Source: Bacteroidales bacterium
Lineage (GTDB): Bacteria; Bacteroidota; Bacteroidia; Bacteroidales; UBA7960
DNA: 5,585 bases
NCBI GenBank assembly: GCA_007122745.1
Contig: SKTA01000020.1
Coordinates: forward strand, 1-5,585
Reading direction: 5' to 3'
The notes under the pieces were generated by a model that worked only from the letters and a program-made list of their open reading frames with translations, searched no databases and was not told the origin of the DNA. Below are positions 1 through 4,858 of this stretch, in pieces. Each line of letters begins with the position of its first letter. Position 1 is the stretch's first letter. The position numbers and the translations under genes were made by a program.

Positions 1-2
1 AG

Positions 3-554
3 GAGAAACTGCAGGAACGTCTGGCCAAGCTGGCCGGCGGTGTTGCCGTACTCTACGTTGGTGCTGCCAGCGAAGTGGAGATGAAAGAGAAAAAAGACCG
101 TTGCGACGACGCACTGCACGCCACCCGCGCTGCTGTAGAAGAAGGCATCGTGCCCGGTGGTGGTATCGCCTACATTCGTTCGCTGAGCGCATTGGAAAAC
201 TTTAAGGGCGATAATGAAGATGAAGAGACAGGTGCTGCCATCGTGCGCAGAGCCCTGGAAGAACCACTTCGCATGATCGTTGAAAATGCGGGTGTTGAAG
301 GCTCTATCGTCTTACAGAAAGTGAAGGAAGGAAAAGACGACTTCGGCTACAATGCCCACACAGGCGTCTATGAAAACCTTTATGAGTCAGGTGTGATTGA
401 CCCCACCAAGGTGACACGCATCGCACTGGAAAATGCTTCCTCGATTGCCGGCATGCTGCTGACCACAGAGTGTGTTCTGGCTGATATCAAAGAGGAAAAA
501 CCCGATATGCCCCCGATGAACCCGGGCATGGGCGGAATGGGCGGAATGATGTAA
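3..554 (+). CDS. groEL: Chaperonin GroEL (Hsp60), C-terminal part, 5' end outside window
   Basis: This is the last 183 residues of the 60-kDa chaperonin, the ATP-driven double-ring folding chamber of the cytosol that works with the GroES lid. The frame is open from base 3 (EKLQERLAKLAGG...) and matches E. coli GroEL from about residue 363, so roughly two thirds of the protein lies upstream of the window. Visible landmarks are KLAGGVAVLYVGA, then the equatorial-domain segment DDALHATRAAVEEG, whose second Asp (fragment residue 36) corresponds to the ATP-hydrolysis Asp398 of E. coli, then VPGGG (nucleotide-binding glycine turn), YGYN-like FGYNA, and GVIDPTKVTR. The protein ends in the usual flexible Gly-Met tail (NPGMGGMGGMM) before TAA. 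The GTG at 75 and ATG at 81 are internal codons, not starts. groES would be expected upstream. No frameshift or missing key residue is seen in the visible part. Confidence 0.98.
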   Translation, partial: EKLQERLAKLAGGVAVLYVGAASEVEMKEKKDRCDDALHATRAAVEEGIVPGGGIAYIRSLSALENFKGDNEDEETGAAIVRRALEEPLRMIVENAGVEGSIVLQKVKEGKDDFGYNAHTGVYENLYESGVIDPTKVTRIALENASSIAGMLLTTECVLADIKEEKPDMPPMNPGMGGMGGMM

Positions 555-576
555 AATCAACCCCTAATATATACCC

Positions 577-611
577 AAGAGGCTGTCTGTTCGAAAGGCA
601 GCCTCTTTTTT
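577..611 (+). terminator. Intrinsic terminator of groEL
   Basis: Twenty-two bases after the groEL stop, AAGAGGCTG (577-585) pairs perfectly with CAGCCTCTT (599-607). Three further inner pairs (586-588 with 596-598, one of them G-U) close a 12-bp stem over the 7-nt loop GTTCGAA. The 3' arm runs into a T tract (606-611). Stem, GC-rich core and T run give a textbook rho-independent terminator for the groEL transcript. The 5' side has no A run, so it is less convincing in the reverse direction. Confidence 0.9.
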
Positions 612-614
612 GTG

Positions 615-646
615 GATTTGTTGATTGGGTGAATGGTTGATTTGTG
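615..646. repeat. Degenerate octamer repeat, left copy
   Basis: Four consecutive 8-nt units read GATTTGTT, GATTGGGT, GAATGGTT and GATTTGTG, roughly GAWTNGTT. The same family appears in the opposite orientation at 1472-1511, in front of wecB. It is non-coding and directly follows the groEL terminator. It is followed by a GTTAAGCGTTTAGCGTTAAG stretch (645-664) related to the TTAAGCG motif at 1397-1403. Confidence 0.6.
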
Positions 647-669
647 TTAAGCGTTTAGCGTTAAGGGTT

Positions 670-695
670 AATTTATCCACAAATTTTCTCAAATT
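670..695. repeat. Dispersed intergenic repeat with TTATCCACA core, copy 1
   Basis: This 26-nt stretch contains TTATCCACA (673-681) followed by AAATT and CAAATT spacings. It matches the reverse complement of 3947-3972 at 22 of 26 positions. The core equals the DnaA-box consensus, but only one box lies in each copy and no dnaA/dnaN context is visible, so a dispersed intergenic repeat is more likely than a replication origin. Confidence 0.55.
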
Positions 696-730
696 GCACA
701 GTTCAAGCCCTGTGCCTACTGATAGAATAT

Positions 731-778
731 CTTAACCTTAACCTTAACCTCAACCTCAACCTTAACCTCAACCTCAAA
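731..778. repeat. Hexamer tandem repeat CTYAAC, left tract
   Basis: Seven exact CTTAAC or CTCAAC units run from 731 to 772, followed by an eighth near-unit CTCAAA at 773-778. The T/C choice is mixed along the tract (TTT CC T C). The minus-strand stop codon of the nusG-like gene (774-776) and its last Val codon lie at the edge of the final unit, so the tract begins at the gene's 3' end. An inverted, more degenerate tract lies beyond the gene's 5' end (1362-1404), and a short copy lies inside the flippase gene (3854-3874). Confidence 0.9.
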
Positions 779-1331
779 CCGCTTCTACCATCGCCAGCGG
801 AATATTGAGGTTGATACACTTATCAATGACATCCAGCCGAAGAACCAGCTTTTTGTTTTTACCCACGCTAACCACTTCACCTTCGTAGCCTTTCATTGGC
901 CCACGGACAATCTTCACCGGAGTGCCGGGTTCGGGTGTGACCTCCAGACATTCCATATCAACACCTTCGCTATTGAGTCGCTGCAGTGCCGAAATCTGAA
1001 CGTCGGGAATGGCAACAGCCACACCTTCAAATGTGATAAAGCGAACCACGCCGGGTGTGTTCAGGATGTTGCAATAGGTAAGATAGTTTGAGACATCCGT
1101 GCGAACAAACAGATAGGAAGGCAATAACGGCATCTCCACCAGCTTTTTCCGGTCACTCCAAACCCGCCAGGTTTTTACAAGCGGCAGATATACTTCAACC
1201 CCCGACTCCTCCAAAAGGACCTTTGCCTTTTTCTCAAACCGGGAACGGCTATACAGGGCATACCAACGCAGCCGGTTCGCCCCCTCTCGTGGGGTTAATT
1301 CCTGCCCTGTTTTATCCGTTTTTAAGGTCAT
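774..1331 (-). CDS. NusG-family transcription antiterminator, UpxY-like
   Basis: This 185-residue protein is a specialised NusG paralogue. After a short polar N-terminus, the NGN domain spans about residues 21-118, with WYALYSRSRFEKKA at its start, then EVYLPLVKTWRVWSDRKK and PLLPSYLFVR. A linker leads to a KOW domain at about 135-165 (GTPVKIVRGPMKGYEGEVV). NGN binds the RNA polymerase clamp and KOW contacts other factors. The length and the WYALY-R-R-EKK signature fit the Bacteroides UpxY group, which prevents premature termination in capsule operons. The ATG at 1331 is chosen because a -7 box lies about 20 bases upstream and the next Met is residue 67. AGGA lies only 4 bases before the ATG. 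UpxY genes usually head their own polysaccharide operon; here the gene points away from the wecB-flippase pair and no upxZ is seen. It is probably not the housekeeping nusG, which normally sits with secE and the ribosomal protein genes. The target operon is unknown. Confidence 0.88.
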   Translation of the reverse strand: MTLKTDKTGQELTPREGANRLRWYALYSRSRFEKKAKVLLEESGVEVYLPLVKTWRVWSDRKKLVEMPLLPSYLFVRTDVSNYLTYCNILNTPGVVRFITFEGVAVAIPDVQISALQRLNSEGVDMECLEVTPEPGTPVKIVRGPMKGYEGEVVSVGKNKKLVLRLDVIDKCINLNIPLAMVEAV

Positions 1332-1352
1332 TGCTTCCTGTTTTGGTCACAG

Positions 1353-1360
1353 CAAAGATA
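1353..1360 (-). promoter_or_regulatory. Bacteroidota -7 box for the nusG-like gene
   Basis: Read on the minus strand, TATCTTTG matches the Bacteroidota primary sigma -7 consensus TAnnTTTG exactly. It lies 21 bases before the ATG at 1331, giving a predicted leader of only about 15 nt. No TTG -33 element is found at the usual 17-23 nt further upstream, because that place is taken by the hexamer tract. A leader this short leaves little room for the 5' untranslated region through which UpxY proteins are thought to be recruited. Confidence 0.6.
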
Positions 1361-1361
1361 C

Positions 1362-1404
1362 TAAGGTTGAGGTAAAGGTTAAGATTAAGATTGAGGTTAA
1401 GCGT
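1362..1404. repeat. Hexamer repeat TRAGGT, right tract, inverted to 731-778
   Basis: Seven degenerate hexamers read TAAGGT, TGAGGT, AAAGGT, TAAGAT, TAAGAT, TGAGGT and TAAGCG. The unit is the rotated reverse complement of the CTYAAC tract at the other end of the nusG-like gene. An exact 12-nt inverted match links 1362-1373 with 753-764, and an 11-nt one links 1391-1401 with 761-771. The tract fills the space between the two divergent -7 boxes. Confidence 0.75.
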
Positions 1405-1417
1405 AAAAAAAATACCT

Positions 1418-1425
1418 TACCTTTG
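1418..1425 (+). promoter_or_regulatory. Bacteroidota -7 box for the wecB-flippase operon
   Basis: TACCTTTG fits the TAnnTTTG consensus, and TACCTTTGCGAAAAA is almost identical (14 of 15) to the equivalent stretch before the TauE-like gene. The nearest TTG upstream (1391-1393) is 24 nt away, slightly beyond normal -33 spacing, so the upstream element is weak. The predicted start near 1430-1434 gives a leader of about 85 nt before the ATG at 1517, which contains half of the palindrome and the octamer repeat. Confidence 0.55.
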
Positions 1426-1443
1426 CGAAAAAGGCCTTTTTCG
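1426..1443. promoter_or_regulatory. Perfect 18-bp palindrome at predicted wecB transcription start
   Basis: CGAAAAAGG (1426-1434) is followed directly by its exact reverse complement CCTTTTTCG (1435-1443). With one inserted base the symmetry extends outwards (CTTTG on the left, GTAAAG on the right). It abuts the -7 box and covers the predicted start, the right place for a dimeric repressor site. Because transcription should begin inside it, an RNA hairpin terminator is less likely. Function is inferred from position only. Confidence 0.4.
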
Positions 1444-1471
1444 GTAAAGATAAAAAAAGGGAATAGGGAAC

Positions 1472-1511
1472 CAACGAATCAACCAATGAACGATTCAACA
1501 ATTCAACCATA
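1472..1511. repeat. Degenerate octamer repeat, right copy, in wecB leader
   Basis: Five 8-nt units read CAACGAAT, CAACCAAT, GAACGATT, CAACAATT and CAACCATA, six bases before the wecB ATG. In reverse complement they become GAWTNGTT-type units, the same family as 615-646, so the two copies are inverted around the nusG-like gene. The tract would be transcribed as an unstructured, AC-rich leader. Confidence 0.6.
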
Positions 1512-1516
1512 AACAA

Positions 1517-2605
1517 ATGAAGAAAATCATTTCCGTAGTGGGTGCCCGGCCCAACTTTATCAAGATTGCACCGGTGGCCAAAGCACTTAAGAAATACCGC
1601 AAGGAGGTTAAGCACCAGATATGCCATACCGGTCAACATTTTGACAAGCGCATGTCGGAGATTTTCTTTGACCAGCTGAAAATGCCGCGCCCTGACTTCA
1701 GTCTGGGTGTTAGCGGGGGAAGTCACGCCGAACAGACCGCCCGCATTATGCTTGAGCTTGAAAAGGTGCTCGCCGAAGAGCGCCCCGATCTGGTTATTGT
1801 TCCGGGTGATGTGAACTCCACCCTGGCCGCTGCCCTTGTTGCTTCGAAGATGGGCATCCCCATCGCCCACGTGGAAGCCGGACTGCGCAGCTTCGACAAA
1901 TCCATGCCGGAAGAGATCAACCGCATCGTAACCGACGTGGTATCCGACTACCTGTTTGTGAGTGAACACAGCGGCATGCGCAACCTCCGCGATGAAGGGA
2001 TGGATGATTCGAAAATCCATTTCGTCGGAAACACGATGATCGACAGCCTTGAGGCCAATTACAATCTCATTGAGGAATGTTCCGTAACCAAAGAGATGGG
2101 TTTAAAACCTGCAAACTATATCGTAGCCACCTTCCACCGTCCAAGCAACGTGGATAATCCCGAAGCACTTGGGGAGCTGATTGACACCCTTTCACGACTG
2201 GCAAAAGAACGCACACTCGTCTTCCCTGTGCATCCGCGTACGCACAAAAATATTGAACGGTACGGACTGAACAAGAACCTGCCCAAAGGGCTCATCATCA
2301 CCGAACCACTTGGATACATAGAGTTTCTGTCGCTTGTACGCTATGCCGAGCTGGTGATCACCGACAGCGGTGGCATCCAGGAAGAAACAACATATATGGG
2401 CGTACAATGCATCACCGTGCGGAAAAACACCGAACGGCCCGTGACCATCGACGTGGGCACCAACCACCTCGTAGGCACACAAATGGAAAAAGTGGAAAAA
2501 ACTGCGCTGGATATCCTTGGCGGGATCACCAAGCCGGGGCGCATCCCCGAAATGTGGGACGGCAAGGCGGCCAAAAGGATTGCGGAGATCATCATGGAAT
2601 CGTAA
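1517..2605 (+). CDS. wecB: UDP-N-acetylglucosamine 2-epimerase (non-hydrolysing)
   Basis: This 362-residue cytosolic enzyme interconverts UDP-GlcNAc and UDP-ManNAc, supplying ManNAc-type sugars for surface polysaccharide. Length is normal for the WecB/MnaA family (GT-B fold). The N-terminal VVGARPNFIK (residues 7-16) is the family opening motif. Residues equivalent to the E. coli catalytic acids are Asp98 (VPGDVNSTLA), Glu120 (HVEAGLRS) and Glu132 (PEEINR). His207 lies in TFHRPSN, where many homologues have HRxEN. The C-terminal domain has the nucleotide-binding TDSGGIQEE (282-290) and RKNTERPVT; HRPSN and ERPVT suggest the subgroup common in O-antigen and capsule loci. The ATG at 1517 begins the conserved MKKIISVVGARP; there is no clear Shine-Dalgarno. 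The stop is 6 bases before the flippase ATG, so the two are co-transcribed. No dehydrogenase (wecC) follows here. The hydrolysing NeuC type is less likely. The symbol is by family (mnaA is a synonym). Confidence 0.93.
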   Translation: MKKIISVVGARPNFIKIAPVAKALKKYRKEVKHQICHTGQHFDKRMSEIFFDQLKMPRPDFSLGVSGGSHAEQTARIMLELEKVLAEERPDLVIVPGDVNSTLAAALVASKMGIPIAHVEAGLRSFDKSMPEEINRIVTDVVSDYLFVSEHSGMRNLRDEGMDDSKIHFVGNTMIDSLEANYNLIEECSVTKEMGLKPANYIVATFHRPSNVDNPEALGELIDTLSRLAKERTLVFPVHPRTHKNIERYGLNKNLPKGLIITEPLGYIEFLSLVRYAELVITDSGGIQEETTYMGVQCITVRKNTERPVTIDVGTNHLVGTQMEKVEKTALDILGGITKPGRIPEMWDGKAAKRIAEIIMES

Positions 2606-2611
2606 CAATCG

Positions 2612-3919
2612 ATGCCCTACCGGATCAACATCACCGAAATTTGGAACAACCTGCGCATCAAACAGGCAGCAATGCTCTATTCGGCAAGCTTCGCCGGGAT
2701 CCCCCTGTCGATATTCACGAGCATCGTGTTCACCCGCTTCCTGGGGCCGCAAGGGTATGGCGACTTTAGTTTTATCGACAGCCTGTTCGATTTTGCCATC
2801 ATCATCTTTCCGGCCGGATTGTTTTTTGCCGGCAACCGTGCACTGCTGCTTAACAAGGAGCCCGTCAAGGCCCGTCAGTATTACGGAGCTACCCTTGTGT
2901 ACCTTTTCCTGCTCTTCCTGGTAATGACCGTTTGCCTTGTAGCTTATGCCTTTGTTGATCCCAACCTCGCGGCAAAGGGCCTCGATCGGTTTTTTCTGAT
3001 GCTAATCCCCGCCGGATGGATCTTTTTACTGCGCCCCTATTTCGACAACATGCTGCACGCCGACAACCGGATCCACGACCTGGCTGCCACCCGTTTTCTC
3101 CCAAAGGTGTTTACCTTTTCTGCTGCGCTGTTGATCTATTATTTTGCGGGAGGTTTCGCCGGCAACCGTCTGACGGTGATCTGGGCGATCTACCTGCTTG
3201 CCTTCCTCGTGGTATACCTGTTTGTATTTTTCAGGATCCGGGTCTCTTTCAACAACCTTGGCAAGCGAATGCAGGAGATCCGGGCGCATCACCAAAACTA
3301 TGGCGTTCATCTCTATGTTGGAAACCTTTTTTCTGCCGGTGCGATCAGTCTGACAGGCATCCTGATCAGTTATTTCAGTGCCAACAATACCGGTGTGGGA
3401 TTCTTTGCCCTTGCTGTGGCCATTTCCCGTCCAATGGCCCTGATCCCCGGAGTGGTGGCCACCACCTGGTTCAAGGATTTTGCCGAAAAGCAGTCCATCC
3501 CTGCGCGTCTTGCTTCCGTTACCATATTGCTGACCCTATTTGCCTTTGCCGGACTGTATCTTCTGGCCGGACCGTTTGTCAGGTTTTTCTACAGCGATGC
3601 ATTCCTGCCTGTCATTCCCCTTGTTCACCTTGCCGGCATTGGGATGACCCTTTACGGGGCAGGTATCTTCTTCAGCCGTTTTCTCGAAGCCCACGGCCAT
3701 GGAAAACCGGTCAGAAACATCCACATCGCCATGGGCATGGCCTTGCTTACAGGTAACCTGTTGCTGATTCCCACCCTGGGTGTCACCGGCGCAGCAATTG
3801 CCATGATCATCGCCAGTGCCGTTTATGCCGGCGGTATGTGGTGGCATTACCGGAAGGTTAAGGTTGAGGCTGAGCGTAAGCGAAGTGCCGAGCTGAAAGA
3901 GCTGGGAGCTGAGAACTGA
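2612..3919 (+). CDS. Polysaccharide flippase, Wzx-like (MOP superfamily)
   Basis: This 435-residue inner-membrane protein is predicted to flip a lipid-linked oligosaccharide to the periplasmic face. A cytosolic start (NITEIWNNLRIKQAAMLYSAS) leads into about 12 hydrophobic segments, roughly at residues 20-40, 57-75, 92-115, 126-142, 164-182, 187-208, 233-255, 262-283, 300-320, 333-355, 366-388 and 390-412. The IVFTRFLGPQGYGDFSF element after the first helix (38-54) is the hallmark of Wzx/RfbX-type exporters (TRxLGPexYG). It begins 6 bases after the epimerase stop, so translation is probably coupled and the transcript shared. No glycosyltransferase, ligase or polymerase follows, so the glycan cannot be predicted. 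Residues 415-421 (KVKVEAE) are encoded by a copy of the hexamer intergenic repeat, and the charged tail to residue 435 looks like a late extension. MurJ or a plain MATE drug exporter is less likely. Confidence 0.88.
   Translation: MPYRINITEIWNNLRIKQAAMLYSASFAGIPLSIFTSIVFTRFLGPQGYGDFSFIDSLFDFAIIIFPAGLFFAGNRALLLNKEPVKARQYYGATLVYLFLLFLVMTVCLVAYAFVDPNLAAKGLDRFFLMLIPAGWIFLLRPYFDNMLHADNRIHDLAATRFLPKVFTFSAALLIYYFAGGFAGNRLTVIWAIYLLAFLVVYLFVFFRIRVSFNNLGKRMQEIRAHHQNYGVHLYVGNLFSAGAISLTGILISYFSANNTGVGFFALAVAISRPMALIPGVVATTWFKDFAEKQSIPARLASVTILLTLFAFAGLYLLAGPFVRFFYSDAFLPVIPLVHLAGIGMTLYGAGIFFSRFLEAHGHGKPVRNIHIAMGMALLTGNLLLIPTLGVTGAAIAMIIASAVYAGGMWWHYRKVKVEAERKRSAELKELGAEN
3854..3874. repeat. Hexamer repeat core inside the flippase 3' coding end
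   Basis: Bases 3855-3869 (AGGTTAAGGTTGAGG) are an exact 15-nt inverted match to 754-768 of the left hexamer tract. The run continues as CTGAG and then CGTAAG, resembling the AAGCGTAA end of the tract at 1398-1406. It is read in frame as Lys-Val-Lys-Val-Glu-Ala-Glu just after the last membrane helix. Confidence 0.7.
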
Positions 3920-4010
3920 GCTCGTAAATTGTGAAAATTCGCGAGTAATTTGGGTGAATTTGTGGATAAGTTTTTTAACAAAGAACAACAAACAATAAAC
4001 CATTCTCGAA
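3920..4010. repeat. Convergent intergenic spacer with AATTYGTG-type repeat, TTATCCACA copy 2
   Basis: The 91 bases between the convergent flippase and TauE-like genes hold four AATT-starting units at 3927, 3936, 3947 and 3957, that is AATTGTGAA, AATTCGCGA, AATTTGGGTG and AATTTGTGG, spaced 9-11 nt apart. The block 3947-3972 matches the reverse complement of 670-695 at 22 of 26 positions, including TGTGGATAA (3961-3969). A T6 run follows, but no GC-rich hairpin precedes it, so no convincing terminator is seen for either gene. Confidence 0.55.
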
Positions 4011-4760
4011 TTAAAAAAACAACAGCTTGATCCCCGAGCCGATGATTACGACGACCAGTACATAACGGACAAACGCCGGGCCCCAGGCAACCGACCAGCG
4101 GCTGGCGAAGTAGGCACCGATGGCATTGCCCAGGGCGAGGATCAGTCCGACTCCCCAGTCAACCTGTCCCTGAATGATGAAAACAGCCAGTGCAAATGGC
4201 GTGAATATTAGGTTGATGAACACCTTCAGGGCATTGGCTTTCACCAGGTTGTAGCCCGCGTTTAGCACAAGTGCCGCCAGCAAAAAGATGCCAACGCCGG
4301 CCTGGATGAATCCGCCATACATCCCTACGACGAAAAAGATCAGCCACCTCAGGATGACATTGTGCTTTTTGCCCGAAAGGTCTTTCCCTTCGAGCCATTG
4401 CTTGGGTTTGAACCATAAGGGGATGAGCATCAGGAGCAGGATAACGGCCACGGCGATCTCAACCGCACGTTCGCTCATCTCAAGCACCACGAAAGCGCCT
4501 GCTATGCTGCCCAGGATGGCCGGAATGGCCACCTTGACCCCCATAGGGATGTCAAGAACCTTCTGACGATGATAATTTGCCGTTCCGACCAGGTTCTGAA
4601 ACAAAATACCTACACGATTGGTGCCGTTGGCCATGTGTGGCGGCAATCCAATGAACATAAGTATCGGCAAGCTAATCAGGGATCCGCTTCCCGACAAAGT
4701 ATTGATGAAGCCGGTGAGGATACCGACCAAAAAGACCAGCAAAATGTATTCAACAGGCAT
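4011..4760 (-). CDS. TauE/SafE-family membrane transporter (putative sulfite/anion exporter)
   Basis: This 249-residue integral membrane protein has about eight hydrophobic segments and the internal duplication of the TauE/SafE family. The first half carries GFINTLSGSGSLISLPIL (17-34) and ANGTNRVGIL (44-53). The second half repeats the pattern as GGFIQAGVGIFLLAAL (149-164) and ANALKVFINL (175-184). The two halves are joined by a charged loop (about 117-136, KPKQWLEGKDLSGKKHN). Family members have been linked to export of sulfite, sulfoacetate or other small organic anions, but the substrate cannot be told here and no sulfur-metabolism gene is adjacent. The frame is open to a Met at 4847, which would add 29 residues. 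The Met at 4760 (MPVEYILL) is preferred because an exact -7 box lies 15 bases upstream of it, inside the longer version. It is divergent from udk and convergent with the flippase, so it is probably monocistronic. Confidence 0.87.
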   Translation of the reverse strand: MPVEYILLVFLVGILTGFINTLSGSGSLISLPILMFIGLPPHMANGTNRVGILFQNLVGTANYHRQKVLDIPMGVKVAIPAILGSIAGAFVVLEMSERAVEIAVAVILLLMLIPLWFKPKQWLEGKDLSGKKHNVILRWLIFFVVGMYGGFIQAGVGIFLLAALVLNAGYNLVKANALKVFINLIFTPFALAVFIIQGQVDWGVGLILALGNAIGAYFASRWSVAWGPAFVRYVLVVVIIGSGIKLLFF

Positions 4761-4774
4761 GAAACTGTTTTTCG

Positions 4775-4806
4775 CAAAGATAATAAACTGTATGAATGAT
4801 CGGCAA
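4775..4806 (-). promoter_or_regulatory. Bacteroidota promoter for the TauE-like gene
   Basis: On the minus strand TTG (4806-4804) is followed after 21 nt by TATCTTTG (4782-4775), an exact TAnnTTTG -7 box with acceptable -33 spacing. The box ends 14 bases before the ATG at 4760, giving a leader of about 8-10 nt. It shares TTTGCGAAAAA with the wecB promoter and supports the shorter protein start. Confidence 0.65.
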
Positions 4807-4811
4807 GCTTG

Positions 4812-4840
4812 TTTGTTTTCAAAAAGAATCCTTATTTTTA
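4812..4840 (+). promoter_or_regulatory. Candidate promoter for udk
   Basis: TTTG (4812-4815) is followed after 17 nt by TATTTTTA (4833-4840), which fits TAnnTTTG at all but the last base. A TTG at 4809-4811 gives the alternative 21-nt spacing. The predicted start about 7 bases downstream leaves a leader near 12 nt before the ATG at 4859. The -33 region nearly touches that of the opposing TauE-like promoter (4804-4806). Confidence 0.45.
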
Positions 4841-4858
4841 CTTCCAAAAAAAAACACT

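Noticed and set aside
673..681. Replication origin suggested by TTATCCACA
   Set aside because: There is only a single box at each site, no box cluster or AT-rich unwinding element, and no dnaA or dnaN nearby.
696..715. Hairpin GCACAG-N8-CTGTGC as terminator of the nusG-like gene
   Set aside because: The stem is only 6 bp with an 8-nt loop, and no T run follows on the minus strand.
731..778. Telomere-like repeat
   Set aside because: The hexamer resembles a telomere unit only in length; it lies inside the chromosome between genes, with mixed T/C units and an inverted copy 0.6 kb away.
1397..2020. Minus-strand 207-codon open frame opposite wecB
   Set aside because: It is antisense to catalytic motifs of a conserved enzyme and has a His/Phe-rich, domain-free composition typical of a shadow frame.
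2192..2752. Minus-strand 186-codon open frame across the wecB-flippase junction
   Set aside because: It is antisense to two conserved genes and has no recognisable motif.
3016..3756. Plus-strand 246-codon open frame inside the flippase gene
   Set aside because: It is a shifted-frame shadow, rich in Cys, His, Pro and Arg, without a recognisable domain; the flippase frame has clear membrane helices and the family motif.
3921..3945. Hairpin after the flippase stop (CTCG...CGAG, 10-position stem with one A-C mismatch and one G-U)
   Set aside because: The stem is AT-rich and imperfect with no T tract directly after it; it is better explained by the AATTYGTG repeat units it overlaps.
4761..4847. 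29-residue N-terminal extension of the TauE-like protein
   Set aside because: It would place the exact TATCTTTG -7 box inside the coding region, and the first family helix begins naturally at MPVEYILL.
4796..4858. 21-residue N-terminal extension of uridine kinase
   Set aside because: It overlaps the predicted promoter, and family members begin only a few residues before the P-loop strand.
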